Source: Actinomycetospora lemnae
GTDB lineage: Bacteria > Actinomycetota > Actinomycetes > Mycobacteriales > Pseudonocardiaceae
DNA length: 64,000 nucleotides
Assembly (NCBI RefSeq): GCF_028737315.1
Contig: NZ_JAQZAO010000002.1
Coordinates: forward strand, 434,001-498,000
Direction: 5' to 3'
Shown: piece after piece, positions 24,946 to 34,856 of the stretch
Layout: each line of letters begins with the position of its first letter
How positions within the stretch are numbered: position 1 is the stretch's first letter
Position numbers and translations under genes: made by a program
The notes under the pieces: generated by a model
The model's database searches: none
What the model was told of the DNA's origin: nothing
What the model saw: the letters and a program-made list of their open reading frames with translations, nothing else

Positions 24946-27744
24946 ATGGTGGCGCCGCGACGCCCGCTGGTCGGCCGGGAGGCCGAGCGGGCCGTGGTGC
25001 GCGCCCGGGTCGACGGGCTGCGCGCGGGCACGGGCGGGACGCTGCTGGTCACGGGCGAGGCGGGCATCGGCAAGTCCCGGCTGCTCGCCGAGGTGGCCGA
25101 CGTGGCGGCAGGCGCCGGGCTCGGGGTCCTGACCGGCCGCGCGGTCGCGGGGGGCGGCGCGTACCGCGCGCTCGCCGAGGCGCTCGCGCCGTCCCTGCGG
25201 GGCGCGCCCCCGCTGGACTCCCCCCGGCTGCGGCCCTTCCGGGCGGCGCTCGCCCGGCTCGTGCCGGGCGCGGGCGTCGACGGGCCGGTCGGGTCACCGG
25301 CGGGACCGGCCCTCGACGCGGCCGTCGTCCTGGGCGAGGGCGTGCTCGCCCTGCTCGCCGCCCTCCACCCCGAGGGCGCCGTCCTCGTCCTCGACGACCT
25401 GCACTGGGCCGACGCCGACACCCACGACCTGCTGGGCTACCTCGCCGGGGCCGTGTGCCGGGTGCCGGTCGTGCTCGCGCTGGGAGCGCGCGACGACGAG
25501 GGTCCGGCGAGCCCGGTGACCACCGCGGACCCCGTGGTCGCGCTCGCGGCGCACCCCGACGTCACCGTCCTGCGCCCGGCCCGCCTCGACGCCGGCCAGG
25601 TGGCGGCGCTCGCGGCGTCCGACGGCGCCGGCCGCGCGTCGGTCGCCGACCTGGTGCGCCGGTCCGAGGGCCTGCCCTTCCTGGTCACCGAGCTCCTCGA
25701 CGCCGGCGACGGGACGGTGCCGCCGAGCTGGGCCGTGCTGGTCGCCCGCCGCCTGGCGACGCTGCCCGCGACCGCGCGGGTGGTGGTCGACGCCGCGGCC
25801 GTGGCGCCCGGCGACCCCGACCACCGCCTGCTCGCGGCCGCGACCGGCGTCGTCGAGGACGCCGTGCTCGACGGGCTGCGGGCCGCGGTCGCCGCGGGGC
25901 TGCTGGCACCCGCCGTCGACCACCTGACCTGGCGCCACGCCCTGACCCGCGACGCGGTGCTCGCCGCCCTGCTGCCGCCGGACCGCGCCGCCGTCGCCGG
26001 GCGGGTGGCCACGGCGCTCGAGGCCCGCGACGCGCCCGGCGACCGGGAGGCGGCCGCCGCCCGCCACGCCGAGTCCGGGGACCACCGGCGCGCCGTCGCG
26101 CTCCTGCTCGACCTCGCCCGCCGCGACGCCGACCGCGGCGCCCTCGGCCACGCCGACGAGCTCCTGCGCCGCGCCGAGACCCTGGGCGCGGCCCCCGGCC
26201 GCGTCGCCGCCGAGCGGGTGCGGGTCCTGACGCTGCGCGGAGCGGCGGCGGACGCGCTCGCCCTCGGGGAGGCCGCCCTCGGTGACGTCACCGGTGACGA
26301 GCACGCCGAGCTGTGCCTGCGCCTGGCCCGTGCCGCCGTGCTCGGTGGGCGCTACGGCGAGGCCGGCGAGTGGATCGGGCGCGCCGCTCGCCCCGACGAC
26401 CCGCGCTCGCTCGTGCTGGGTGCCGACGCCGCGTTCGGGGCCGGCGCGACCGCCGTCGCCACCCCGCGGGCCCGGGAGGCGGTGGCCGCCGCGGAGGCGG
26501 CGCTGGCCCGCGACGGGAGCAGCGAGACCGCCGCGACCCTCTGCGAAGCCCTGCTCGTGCTGGCCCGCTGTGCCGTCGCGTCGCCGGACACGGAGCCCGA
26601 CACCGACGCCCTCGTGCTCCGCGCGGCGGCGGTGGCCGCCGAGCACGGGCTGACGCCGTGGCGGGTGGAGGCGCTGTTCTCCCTCGGAGCGCGGCGCATG
26701 AGCCGGGGCGACTCCGGCGCCGCCGACCTGCACGTGGCGCGGGACCTGGCCGAGCGCCACGGCATGCTCGCCCGCGCCGCCCAGGCCGATCTGCTGCGCG
26801 CGGACGCCGCGCTGCACGTCCGCGGGCCGCGGGCGGCGCTGGCCATCCTGCACCCGGCGATCGAGCAGCTCGGCCGCCTGCGGCTCGCCACCCTGCAGGG
26901 CACCGCCGAGCTGTTCGCGGCCGCGTCGACGGCGCTCTCCGGCGACCGCGCCGGGGCCGACGCGCTGCTCGCGAGGGCGTACACCCGGGCCGACCTCCCC
27001 GCCGACATCGTCGTCCTCGGCCCGCTCGTGCCGGCGCTGACCGCACTGCTCGCCCACGACCTGCCGCGCGCCGCGGACCTCGTCGACCGCGCCGTGCCCG
27101 CCGTGCTCGACCACCGCAGCGCCGCACCGGTCCCCTTCTACGGCCTCTGGCCCCTGCTGCGTACCGCCCTCGGCGACCGCGACGCGCAGGCCCGCGACCG
27201 CCTGCGCGGGCACCCCGTGCTCGTCGCCGTCCCCAACCGCGCGGCGCTCGTCTACGCCGACGCGATGGCGGCGGGACGCGCCGGACGCGCCGCAGAGGCC
27301 GACGCCCTCGTCACCGCGGCCGCCGCAGAGCTCGCGGACTGGCCGTGGTGGCACCGGTTGCTGCGCACGATCGTCCTCGAGGCGGCGGTGCGCGACGGCT
27401 GGGGCGACCCGGTGCCCGCGCTGCGCGCCGACCTCGCGGTCCACGAACAGGGCGACGACGCCGGGTCGCGGGCCCTGGCCCGGACGTGCCGTGACCTGCT
27501 GCGGGCCGCCGGCGCGCCCACCCGCCGCTCCGGCGACGGGGTGGCCCCGGACCTGCGACGTCTCGGCGTGACCGCACGCGAGGCGGAGGTCCTCGCGCTC
27601 GTCGCCGACCACCGCACCAACGCCGACATCGCCGCCCGCCTGCACCTCTCGACCCGGACCGTCGAGACCCACGTGGCCCGGCTGCTGGCCAAGACCGGCA
27701 CCACGGACCGCGGGGGGCTGCGGAGCTGGGCGTTGGATCGGTAG
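24946..27744 (+). CDS. Large ATP-binding LuxR-family (LAL) transcriptional regulator
   Basis: Protein of 932 residues. Walker A VTGEAGIGKSRLLAEV is at about residues 38-53 and Walker B VLVLDDLHWADAD at about 146-158, giving an AAA/STAND-type ATPase. A long helical, TPR-like region follows. The last 65 residues are a LuxR helix-turn-helix: LGVTAREAEVLALVADHRTN, ADIAARLHLSTRTVETHVAR, LLAKTGTT. It lies 45 bp upstream of the flavin monooxygenase in the same direction and may regulate it. Confidence 0.9.
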   Translation: MVAPRRPLVGREAERAVVRARVDGLRAGTGGTLLVTGEAGIGKSRLLAEVADVAAGAGLGVLTGRAVAGGGAYRALAEALAPSLRGAPPLDSPRLRPFRAALARLVPGAGVDGPVGSPAGPALDAAVVLGEGVLALLAALHPEGAVLVLDDLHWADADTHDLLGYLAGAVCRVPVVLALGARDDEGPASPVTTADPVVALAAHPDVTVLRPARLDAGQVAALAASDGAGRASVADLVRRSEGLPFLVTELLDAGDGTVPPSWAVLVARRLATLPATARVVVDAAAVAPGDPDHRLLAAATGVVEDAVLDGLRAAVAAGLLAPAVDHLTWRHALTRDAVLAALLPPDRAAVAGRVATALEARDAPGDREAAAARHAESGDHRRAVALLLDLARRDADRGALGHADELLRRAETLGAAPGRVAAERVRVLTLRGAAADALALGEAALGDVTGDEHAELCLRLARAAVLGGRYGEAGEWIGRAARPDDPRSLVLGADAAFGAGATAVATPRAREAVAAAEAALARDGSSETAATLCEALLVLARCAVASPDTEPDTDALVLRAAAVAAEHGLTPWRVEALFSLGARRMSRGDSGAADLHVARDLAERHGMLARAAQADLLRADAALHVRGPRAALAILHPAIEQLGRLRLATLQGTAELFAAASTALSGDRAGADALLARAYTRADLPADIVVLGPLVPALTALLAHDLPRAADLVDRAVPAVLDHRSAAPVPFYGLWPLLRTALGDRDAQARDRLRGHPVLVAVPNRAALVYADAMAAGRAGRAAEADALVTAAAAELADWPWWHRLLRTIVLEAAVRDGWGDPVPALRADLAVHEQGDDAGSRALARTCRDLLRAAGAPTRRSGDGVAPDLRRLGVTAREAEVLALVADHRTNADIAARLHLSTRTVETHVARLLAKTGTTDRGGLRSWALDR

Positions 27745-27789
27745 TCACCACGGACGTGCGGGGCGGGCCGGGCCACCACCCTCGACGGC

Positions 27790-29382
27790 ATGGAGCACAC
27801 ACCCCACGTCCTCGTCGTCGGCGCCGGCCCCGCGGGCCTGGCGACCGCCATCTCGGCCGCGCGCCACGGCGCGCAGGTGCTCGTCGTGGAACGACACCGC
27901 AGCACCTCGATCCATCCGCGGGCCTCGGGGCTCAGTACGCGGACCATGGAGATCTTCCGCGCCTGGGGCGTCGCCGACGCCGTCCGCGCCGCGAGCTCGA
28001 CCGTGATCGCGCGCAGCGCCACCGGGGTGACCCTCGCCGACGGCGAGCTCACCGAGGGCACGCTCGGCTTCCCGTTCCCCCGCGAGGCGCTGGCCGTCAG
28101 CCCGACGTACCCGGCCTGCTGCGCCCAGGACCACCTCGAGCCGATCCTGCTCGAGGCGGCTCGCGCGGCGGGCGTCGAGGTGCGGTTCGACACGGAGCTC
28201 ACCGACCTCGCCGTCGACGACGGCGGCGCGTGGGCCCGGGTGCAGGACACGGTCACCGGCGCGCCGGACACCGTGCGCAGTCGTTTCGTCGTCGGCGCCG
28301 ACGGGCCGCGCAGCCGCGTGCGCACCGCCCTCGGGATCGCCACCGAGCCCCTCGGGGGCCTGGGCCCCGCGGCCCAGGTGCTCTTCCGCGCCGACCTCTC
28401 CGGTGTCCTCCGCGGCCCGCGCCACGCGCTGTACTGGCTGACGCACCCGGAGGGCACGGGTCTGCTCATCGCCTTCGGGACCGCGGCCGGGACCGACCGC
28501 TGGGGCTTCGCCCGCCTCGGCGTCAGCCCGGACGCCGTGCCCACCGACGCGGAGTGGGTCGCGATGCTGCGCGCCGCGACGGGGGTGCCGGACCTGGAGC
28601 CCGAGCTGCTCGGCACCGCCGCGTTCGACCTCGCCGCCGAGCTCGCGAGCGCCTCGCGGGCGGGCGCGGCGTTCCTCGTCGGGGACGCGGCGCACCGCAT
28701 GACGCCGATCGCCGCCGTCGGGCTGAACACCGCCGTGCACGACGGGCACGACCTGGGCTGGAAGCTGGCCTGGGCGGCGCGGGGCCGCGCCGGCGAGGGA
28801 CTGCTCGCGAGCTACGTCTCCGAGCGCCGGCCGGTCGGCGAGCGCAACGCGCGCCGCTCGGTGCGGGCCGGCGAGACCGACCCCGCCGACGGCATGGTCG
28901 GCGACCTGGGCACCCGGTACGCCGACCATGCGCTCGTCGATCCGTCGCGGCTCAGCGCGGCCCCCGGCGAGCGGGCCCCGCACGTGTGGGTCCACGTCGA
29001 CGGTCGGCGGCGCTCGACGCTCGACCTCTGGGACGGGCGGTTGACGCTCGTCACGGCCGAGGAGTCCTGGCGGCGGGCGGCCGCCGCGGTCGGCGTGGAC
29101 GCGCCGCACCTCGACGACCCCGACGGCCGGCTGGCCCGGCGCTACCGGCTCGAGGGCGGCGGCGCGGTGCTCGTCCGTCCCGACGGCCACGTCGCCTGGC
29201 GCCACGACGCCGTCGACCCCGACCCCGTCACCGCCCTCGACGCCGCGGTGGCCGGGACCCTGGGGCTCGGGTCCGGGCCTGCAGCGAACGCCCTATCGGC
29301 GTGCTCCCCTGGACTCGCTGCCTCTACGCGCACGAACTCCCCGTTCGTCCCGTCCGAGGGCGAGCCGGTGCCCGTGGCCTGA
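27790..29382 (+). CDS. FAD-dependent aromatic-type hydroxylase with a repeat-derived C-terminus
   Basis: Protein of 530 residues of the p-hydroxybenzoate/phenol hydroxylase class. GxGxxG is VVGAGPAGLATAI near residues 8-20, the DG motif is VGADGPRSRVRTALG and the GD motif is FLVGDAAHRMTPIAAVGLNT. The conserved protein seems to end near TLGLGSG; from base 29281 onward the frame reads through a genomic repeat, giving a tail (ANALSACSPGLAASTR...) unlike the family. It probably follows the LAL regulator gene as an operon. Substrate unknown; polyketide and aromatic hydroxylases share this fold. Confidence 0.85.
   Translation: MEHTPHVLVVGAGPAGLATAISAARHGAQVLVVERHRSTSIHPRASGLSTRTMEIFRAWGVADAVRAASSTVIARSATGVTLADGELTEGTLGFPFPREALAVSPTYPACCAQDHLEPILLEAARAAGVEVRFDTELTDLAVDDGGAWARVQDTVTGAPDTVRSRFVVGADGPRSRVRTALGIATEPLGGLGPAAQVLFRADLSGVLRGPRHALYWLTHPEGTGLLIAFGTAAGTDRWGFARLGVSPDAVPTDAEWVAMLRAATGVPDLEPELLGTAAFDLAAELASASRAGAAFLVGDAAHRMTPIAAVGLNTAVHDGHDLGWKLAWAARGRAGEGLLASYVSERRPVGERNARRSVRAGETDPADGMVGDLGTRYADHALVDPSRLSAAPGERAPHVWVHVDGRRRSTLDLWDGRLTLVTAEESWRRAAAAVGVDAPHLDDPDGRLARRYRLEGGGAVLVRPDGHVAWRHDAVDPDPVTALDAAVAGTLGLGSGPAANALSACSPGLAASTRTNSPFVPSEGEPVPVA
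29281..29345 (+). repeat. GCAGCGAACG repeat, copy 2, inside the 3' end of the hydroxylase gene
   Basis: Starts GCAGCGAACG and ends in the 31-base block (29315-29345) that matches the revcomp of 11989-12019 at 29 of 31 positions. The insertion lies in coding sequence and supplies the last ~34 codons and a new stop. Confidence 0.65.
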
Positions 29383-29396
29383 GCGCGCGTCGCTCC

Positions 29397-30116
29397 TCAG
29401 CTGACCCCGAGGTAGGCGTCCTGGATCGTCGGGTCGGCGAGGAGCTCCGCCCCGGTGCCCGAGCGCGTGACCTCGCCGGTCTCCATGACGTAGGCCTCGT
29501 GCGCGAGCCCGAGCGCCTGGGTGGCGTTCTGCTCCACGAGCAGCACCGTCGTGCCCTGCGCGTTGATCTCCTCGATGACCCGGAAGATCTGCGCGATGAA
29601 CTGGGGCGCGAGCCCCATCGACGGCTCGTCGAGCAGCAGCAGGCGCGGGCGGGCCATGAGCGCGCGGCCCATGGCGAGCATCTGCTGCTCGCCGCCCGAC
29701 AGCGTGCCGCCGGCCTGGGAGCGGCGCTCGGCCAGGCGCGGGAAGAGCTCGTAGACCCGCTCGAGGTCGGCGGCGAACTCCGGGCTGCGCCGGTCGCTGC
29801 GCAGGTAGGCGCCCATGTCGATGTTCTCGGCCACCGTCATGCCCGGGAAGATCCCGCGGCCCTCGGGCACCTGGCTGATGCCCTTGGCGACCCGCAGGTC
29901 CGCCCGGATCGCGGTGAGGTCCTCGCCCTCGAAGCGCATCGTGCCGGACTGCAGGCCGAGGATCCCCGAGATCGCCTTCATCGTCGTCGTCTTGCCCGCG
30001 CCGTTCGCGCCGATGAGCGCGACGATCTGGCCCTCCTCGACGCGCAGGGAGATCCCGCGCAGGGCCTGGATCCGCCCGTAGGCGACGTGCACGTCCTCCA
30101 GCTCGAGCATGCTCAT
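29397..30116 (-). CDS. livF: Branched-chain amino acid ABC transporter ATPase, LivF
   Basis: ATPase of 239 residues. Walker A GANGAGKTTT (about 36-45), signature TLSGGEQQML and Walker B LLLLDEPSMGLAP are intact, with the LivF-specific ISQVPEGRGIFPGMTV. The ATG at 30116 overlaps the livG stop (ATGA). It is the last gene of livKHMGF and pairs with LivG to energise uptake of branched-chain amino acids or similar compounds. Confidence 0.95.
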   Translation of the reverse strand: MSMLELEDVHVAYGRIQALRGISLRVEEGQIVALIGANGAGKTTTMKAISGILGLQSGTMRFEGEDLTAIRADLRVAKGISQVPEGRGIFPGMTVAENIDMGAYLRSDRRSPEFAADLERVYELFPRLAERRSQAGGTLSGGEQQMLAMGRALMARPRLLLLDEPSMGLAPQFIAQIFRVIEEINAQGTTVLLVEQNATQALGLAHEAYVMETGEVTRSGTGAELLADPTIQDAYLGVS

Positions 30117-31114
30117 GCGTCCTCCTCCCCCGCGCCCGCCGGGGCGTCCTCGACCGCGCCGCCCAGGTACGCCGAGATGACCGCGGGGTCGCGGCGGACC
30201 TCGTCGGGCAGGCCGTCGGCGATCTTGCGGCCGAAGTCGAGCACGACGAGGCGGTCGGTCACGCCGAGCACCACGCGCATGTCGTGCTCGACGATGACCA
30301 CCGTGTAGCCGTCGTCCCGGATCTTGAGGATGAGCTCGGAGAGCGCGTCCTTCTCCGACGCCGAGAAGCCGGCCGCCGGCTCGTCGAGGCAGAGCAGCTT
30401 CGGCTCCGTCGCGAGCGCGCGGGCGATCTCCAGACGCCGCTGGTAGCCGTACGGCAGCGCGGTGGCCTTGTCGGCGGCGCGGTCGGCGATGCCGACGAAC
30501 TCGAGCAGCGCCATGGCCTTCTCCACCGCGTCGCGCTCCTCGCGGCGGTGGCGCGGCAGCCGCAGCAGCGCCCCCGGCACCGACGTCCGGTGCCGCGCGT
30601 CGGTGCCGACGACGACGTTCTCCAGCGCGGTCATCGCGCCGAAGAGCCGGATGTTCTGGAACGTGCGCGCGACGCCGGCCTGGATGATCCGGTAGCGCTT
30701 CATCCGCGCCAGCGACCGGCCCTCGAGCAGGACGTCGCCCGAGGTCGGCCGGTAGACGCCGGTCATGATGTTGAAGCACGTGGTCTTGCCGGCACCGTTC
30801 GGGCCGATCAGCCCGAGGATCTCGCCACGCCTGACGTCGAAGCTGACGTCGTCGAGCGCCGTGAGGCCTCCGAAGCGCACCGTGAGGCCGTCCACCGCGA
30901 GCAGGGTCTCCCCCTGCGCGACGGCGAAGTCGCGGGCCGGGGCGACGCTCGCCGACACCGCCGCGTCGTGCTCGGCGCGCTCGGCGGCGCCCATGTGCTC
31001 GAGGGACTCGAGGATGCCCTCCTCGGAGGGCGGCACGTCCAGGCTGGTCGACGTGCTCTCGTGGGTCGCCCCCACCGGGGTCGCGCTCCGCTGCACGTCG
31101 TCTCCTGCGCTCAT
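30113..31114 (-). CDS. livG: Branched-chain amino acid ABC transporter ATPase, LivG, with N-terminal extension
   Basis: ATPase of 333 residues, ~75 longer than typical LivG. The core begins at [20 protein letters not shown]; Walker A is [12 protein letters not shown] and the Walker B region is [15 protein letters not shown], where many LivG have AAGMNP. The signature is [14 protein letters not shown]. The N-terminal extension ([16 protein letters not shown], then [15 protein letters not shown]) is unconserved and includes a mini-repeat copy. The start ATG at 31114 overlaps the livM stop (ATGA). Confidence 0.93.
   Translation of the reverse strand: MSAGDDVQRSATPVGATHESTSTSLDVPPSEEGILESLEHMGAAERAEHDAAVSASVAPARDFAVAQGETLLAVDGLTVRFGGLTALDDVSFDVRRGEILGLIGPNGAGKTTCFNIMTGVYRPTSGDVLLEGRSLARMKRYRIIQAGVARTFQNIRLFGAMTALENVVVGTDARHRTSVPGALLRLPRHRREERDAVEKAMALLEFVGIADRAADKATALPYGYQRRLEIARALATEPKLLCLDEPAAGFSASEKDALSELILKIRDDGYTVVIVEHDMRVVLGVTDRLVVLDFGRKIADGLPDEVRRDPAVISAYLGGAVEDAPAGAGEEDA
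31080..31100 (-). repeat. Intragenic mini-repeat, copy 2
   Basis: GTGCAGCGGAGCGCGACC on the minus strand at codons 6-11 of livG (VQRSAT). Confidence 0.5.
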
Positions 31115-32316
31115 TCCCCACCTCCGCGCGGCGAGGTGCCCGCGTGGTCGTCGGGTGTGGTCTCCGGGAGGTCGCCGCGCGCCCGCGACGACGCCGAGAG
31201 CCCGCTCGGCGCCACCGCCGCCCCGGCCCCGAACAGCTTCCGGTACGCCTGCCGGCCGTAGGTCAGCAGGTGCTGGCGCATGCCGAGCAGGCCCTGCGGG
31301 CGGAAGATCATCAGCACGATCAGGGCGATGCCGAAGACCAGGAACCGGTACTGCGGCTCGAACTGGAACCGGTCGGGGATGTAGGAGACGAGGAACGCGC
31401 CGACGATGACGCCGACCTTGTTGCCCTGGCCCCCGAGCACCACCGCGGCGAGGTAGAGGATCGAGGTCGTGACGTCGAAGCGCTGGTTGTTGACGTAGCC
31501 GACCTGCGCGGCGAACAGCGTGCCGGACAGGCCGCCCACGGCGGCGCCGATCGCGAACGCCCAGATCTTGAAGCGGTACGTCGGCACGCCCGAGAGCTCC
31601 GCGGCGTCCTCGTCCTCGCGCACGGCGATCCACGCGCGCCCGACCCGCGAGCGCTCGAGGTTGCCCATGAACAGCAGCACGATGACGATGATGATCACCG
31701 CGAGCCAGTAGAAGCCCAGCGCGTCGGTCTGGCTGAAGATCGGGGTGCCGTCCGGGAACTCGCCGCCGGGGCGGGCGATGTTCTGGAAGCCCCGGTTGCC
31801 GCGCAGCGGGTCGACGTTGTCGGCGAGCAGCCGCACGATCTCGCCGAAGCCCAGCGTGACGATCGCGAGGTAGTCGCCGCGCAGGCGCAGCGTCGGGGTC
31901 CCGAGGATGACGCCGGAGATCATCGTGACCACCATCGCGATCGGCACGATGACGAGCCACGGGTAGCGCACGCCCAGCTCGGAGTCGGGGCTCGAGAGCA
32001 GCGCCGCGGTGTAGGCGCCGATGGCGAAGAACCCGACGTAGCCGAGGTCGAGCAGGCCCGCCTGGCCGATGACGACGTTGAGCCCGATCGCGATGAGCGC
32101 GAACACCGCCGCGTTGAACAGCGAGATCGGGAAGTCGGTGTACGGCTCGGTGGTGATGATCGGCGGGTTGAGCACCGGCAGGGCGAGCAGGAACAGGACG
32201 ACCGGGACCATGTAGGCCCACTGGACGGGCCGGCTCTGCCCGTTCCACCAGTGCGACACGGCGGCGAAGCGGGCTCGCACCGATGGTCCAGCTTCGCTGC
32301 GCTTCGTGTCCGTCAT
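31111..32316 (-). CDS. livM: Branched-chain amino acid ABC transporter permease, LivM
   Basis: Inner-membrane permease of 401 residues with about ten helices. Family motifs include [40 protein letters not shown] and the EAA-like loop [21 protein letters not shown] short cytosolic N-terminus carries a mini-repeat copy (TKRSEAG) and a ~35-residue hydrophilic tail ends the protein. The ATG at 32316 overlaps the livH stop (ATGA). Confidence 0.95.
   Translation of the reverse strand: MTDTKRSEAGPSVRARFAAVSHWWNGQSRPVQWAYMVPVVLFLLALPVLNPPIITTEPYTDFPISLFNAAVFALIAIGLNVVIGQAGLLDLGYVGFFAIGAYTAALLSSPDSELGVRYPWLVIVPIAMVVTMISGVILGTPTLRLRGDYLAIVTLGFGEIVRLLADNVDPLRGNRGFQNIARPGGEFPDGTPIFSQTDALGFYWLAVIIIVIVLLFMGNLERSRVGRAWIAVREDEDAAELSGVPTYRFKIWAFAIGAAVGGLSGTLFAAQVGYVNNQRFDVTTSILYLAAVVLGGQGNKVGVIVGAFLVSYIPDRFQFEPQYRFLVFGIALIVLMIFRPQGLLGMRQHLLTYGRQAYRKLFGAGAAVAPSGLSASSRARGDLPETTPDDHAGTSPRGGGE
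32285..32310 (-). repeat. Intragenic mini-repeat, copy 3
   Basis: ACGAAGCGCAGCGAAGCTGG on the minus strand, codons 3-10 of livM (DTKRSEAG), a variant of the GCAGCGGAGC core. Confidence 0.5.
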
Positions 32317-33368
32317 GCGCGCGACCTCGCCAGCGACTCCCCCAGGATGCCCGTCGGGCGGAACATGAGGACGAGCACGAGCAGGACGAACGCGACGACG
32401 TCGCGCCAGTCGCCGCCGAACAGGCTCTGCCCGTAGTTCTCGGCCACGCCCAGGATGAGGCCGCCGAGCAGCGCCCCGCGCAGGTTGCCGATGCCGCCGA
32501 GCACCGCGGCCGTGAACGCCTTGATGCCGAGCAGGAAGCCGCCGTTGTACACCGCGCCCTGCGGGATCGTCATGAGGTAGAAGAGCGCGGCCACGCCGGC
32601 GAGGACGCCGCCGACCAGGAACGTGATCATGATGACCCGCTCGCGGTTGACGCCCATGAGCGTCGCCGTCGCCGGGTCCTGCGCGACCGCCCGGATGCCG
32701 CGACCCAGCCGGCTGCGGTTCACGAACTGGTCGGCGACCACGAACATCGCGATCGAGGCCAGGATGATGACGATCTGCAGGTTCGTCACCGGCGCGCCGA
32801 AGATCGTGAACACGGGCGACGGCGGCAGCAGGCGGATCGTGCCCTCGGGGTTCGAGCCCCGCACGATGCGGATGACCTGCTGGATCGCGAACGACGCACC
32901 GATCGCGGTGATGAGGAACGCGAGGCGCGGCGCGTTGCGCCGTCGCAGTGGTCGGTAGGCCACCCGTTCCAGGCCGACCGCGGCGATCCCGGCGACCACC
33001 ATCGCCACGATCCCCGCGAGGATCAGGTCGAGGATGATCGCGGCCAGCGGCAGGTTGGGCAGCGCGCCCGGCTCGAACCCGAGCCCGAGGAACGTCAGGT
33101 AGACCCCGAACACGCCGATCACGAAGATCTCGGAGTGCGCGAAGTTGATCAGCTGCAGCACGCCGTAGACCAGCGTGTAGCCCAGGGCCACGAGCGCGTA
33201 GATGCTGCCGTAGGCGAGCCCGTTGATCGTGTTCGCCCAGAACCGGTCGATCAGCAGACCGACGTCGAAGTTGATCCAGGCCTCGGTGTGCACGACCAGC
33301 GGCGTGAGCACGGCCGGGTCGAGGACGGTGGAGATGACGCGCTCCCCGGGGGCGTCGGGCGCCCGCAC
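32313..33368 (-). CDS. livH: Branched-chain amino acid ABC transporter permease, LivH
   Basis: Permease of 351 residues with about eight helices. Visible family motifs: NGLAYGSIYALVALGYTLVY, GVLQLINFAHSEIF, the EAA-type loop RSRLGRGIRAVAQDPATATL and FTAAVLGGIGNLRGALLGG. An N-terminal ~30 residues precede the first helix; GTG 33368 is accepted as start but a shorter start is possible. It is separated from livK by 145 bp holding a strong hairpin. Confidence 0.94.
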   Translation of the reverse strand: MRAPDAPGERVISTVLDPAVLTPLVVHTEAWINFDVGLLIDRFWANTINGLAYGSIYALVALGYTLVYGVLQLINFAHSEIFVIGVFGVYLTFLGLGFEPGALPNLPLAAIILDLILAGIVAMVVAGIAAVGLERVAYRPLRRRNAPRLAFLITAIGASFAIQQVIRIVRGSNPEGTIRLLPPSPVFTIFGAPVTNLQIVIILASIAMFVVADQFVNRSRLGRGIRAVAQDPATATLMGVNRERVIMITFLVGGVLAGVAALFYLMTIPQGAVYNGGFLLGIKAFTAAVLGGIGNLRGALLGGLILGVAENYGQSLFGGDWRDVVAFVLLVLVLMFRPTGILGESLARSRA

Positions 33369-33454
33369 GGGGCGGGCACGGGGGGATGGACGGGAGTGTC
33401 CCTCGCGGGCGGCGCCGGTCGGGAGACGGGTGGATCACGGTGTCCGACACCCGA

Positions 33455-33494
33455 CGGCCGCGCCCCCGCGCGACGCTGCGCGGGGACGCGGCCG
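33455..33494 (-). terminator. Intercistronic hairpin between livK and livH
   Basis: CGGCCGCGCCCCCGCGC pairs with GCGCGGGGACGCGGCCG with one mismatch around a short loop. A second small palindrome GGTGTCCGACACC lies just downstream. Such a hairpin after a binding-protein gene would stabilise livK mRNA or attenuate read-through into the permease genes. Confidence 0.55.
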
Positions 33495-33513
33495 AGTGTG
33501 CCGGACGGGTCGG

Positions 33514-34713
33514 TCAGATCTGGCTGTCCGTGACGATCGCGTTGCCCTGGACGCGGTACATCCAGACCGGCGTGTTCGTCAGCTCGCCGGTGGGGCTCCA
33601 CTGGAAGAACTTCGTGAGGCCCTGGCCCTGGTAGTTGCGGACGTGGTTGAGCAGCCCGGCGCGGTCGGCGATGCCCTGGTCGAGACCCCGCAGCAGGATC
33701 GTCGTGGCGTCGTACGACTCGGCCGAGTAGGTCTGCGGCGGGACGCCGAAGGCCTGGCGGTAGGCGTTCGTGAAGTCGGTGAAGCCCTCCTGCGGCACGC
33801 ACGGGCAGGACAGCAGCGTGCCGTCGGCCGAACCGGCCGCGTTGACGACGTACTGCTCGTCCTTCACGCCGTCCGGGCCGATGAAGGTGGTCTGCACACC
33901 GGCGTCACGCAGCTGCTGGATCAGCGGCGCGGCCTCCTGGTAGTAGCCCGAGTAGAAGATCGCCTGCGGGTTGGTCTGCTGGACCTGGCCGATGATGGCC
34001 GAGAACTCGCGCTGGTTGGTCTTCACGTCGATCTGGCAGCCGGCTGCCGGGCCGAGCACCTGGCTGACCTGGGTGGCCAGACCGATGCCGTAGTCCGAGT
34101 CGTCCTTGATGACGCAGACGTTCTGGGCGTTGAGCCGCTGCTGGATGTAGCGGGCGACCGCCGGGCCCTGGACGGCGTCGTTGCCGAGGCCGCGGAAGAA
34201 GTTCGTCCAGCCGTTCTGCGTCAGGCTCGGGTTGGTGGCCGACGGGGTGATGTTGACCAGGCCGGCCGCGTTGAGGGCCGGGCCGACGGCCCGCGACTCG
34301 CCGGAGAACGGCAGGCCCACGATGCCGAGGACGGCCGGGTTGTTGATCAGCGCCGTGGTGGGGCCGACCGCGGTGTCCGGGGTGCCGCCGGTGTCGGCGC
34401 GCACCAGGGTCACCTGGCAGTTCGGGTTGGCCTGGTTGTGCTGGTCGACCGCGAGCTGCGCGGCGTTCACGATCGCGATGCCCAGGGCGGCGTTCTGCCC
34501 GGCGATGGTGCCCGCGTACCCGATCGACGTGCCCGGCGCGCAGCGCCCCTGACCGTTGCCGGCGGGCAGCTCCGCGTTGGTCGGCTGGCTCGGCGCACCG
34601 GCCGCCGGTCCTCCGCCCTGTTGCTCACCGCCCCCCTGGTTGGCGCAGCCGCTGAGGACCAGCGCCACCGCCGCCACGAGCGCACCCGCGGCTGCGAGCC
34701 GTCGTCGGATCAC
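33514..34713 (-). CDS. livK: Branched-chain amino acid ABC transporter substrate-binding lipoprotein, LivK
   Basis: Periplasmic-binding-type lipoprotein of 399 residues. The signal peptide ends in a lipobox (VLSGC at about residues 20-24) followed by a Gly/Gln/Pro-rich linker. The mature part shows the type 1 fold: NAAQLAVDQHNQANPN, AVLGIVGLPFSGESRA, NITPSATNPSLTQ and FYSGYYQEAAPLIQQLRDAG. The GTG at 34713 is chosen because GGAGGT lies upstream. First gene of the operon; ligand may be an amino acid or other small acid. Confidence 0.93.
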   Translation of the reverse strand: MIRRRLAAAGALVAAVALVLSGCANQGGGEQQGGGPAAGAPSQPTNAELPAGNGQGRCAPGTSIGYAGTIAGQNAALGIAIVNAAQLAVDQHNQANPNCQVTLVRADTGGTPDTAVGPTTALINNPAVLGIVGLPFSGESRAVGPALNAAGLVNITPSATNPSLTQNGWTNFFRGLGNDAVQGPAVARYIQQRLNAQNVCVIKDDSDYGIGLATQVSQVLGPAAGCQIDVKTNQREFSAIIGQVQQTNPQAIFYSGYYQEAAPLIQQLRDAGVQTTFIGPDGVKDEQYVVNAAGSADGTLLSCPCVPQEGFTDFTNAYRQAFGVPPQTYSAESYDATTILLRGLDQGIADRAGLLNHVRNYQGQGLTKFFQWSPTGELTNTPVWMYRVQGNAIVTDSQI

Positions 34714-34784
34714 GTCCACCTCCGTCACCTGCTGTCAGGATTCTCGTCGGGTCCGCGTGATCGCTCGCCCGGTCGGGTGTGGAA

Positions 34785-34813
34785 GGTATAGGCGTGCGGC
34801 GGCGCTCGCGCAA
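34785..34813 (-). promoter_or_regulatory. Predicted livK promoter
   Basis: On the minus strand TTGCGC, a 17-base spacer and TATACC. Transcription would begin near 34778, giving a ~65-base leader to the GTG at 34713. Confidence 0.6.
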
Positions 34814-34856
34814 GCGGCGGGGCCGTCGTGTTCGGACCGTGACGTCCGATCAGGAC

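Noticed and set aside
25294-27672. A 792-codon open frame on the minus strand
   Set aside because: Antisense to the LuxR-type regulator, which has intact Walker and helix-turn-helix motifs.
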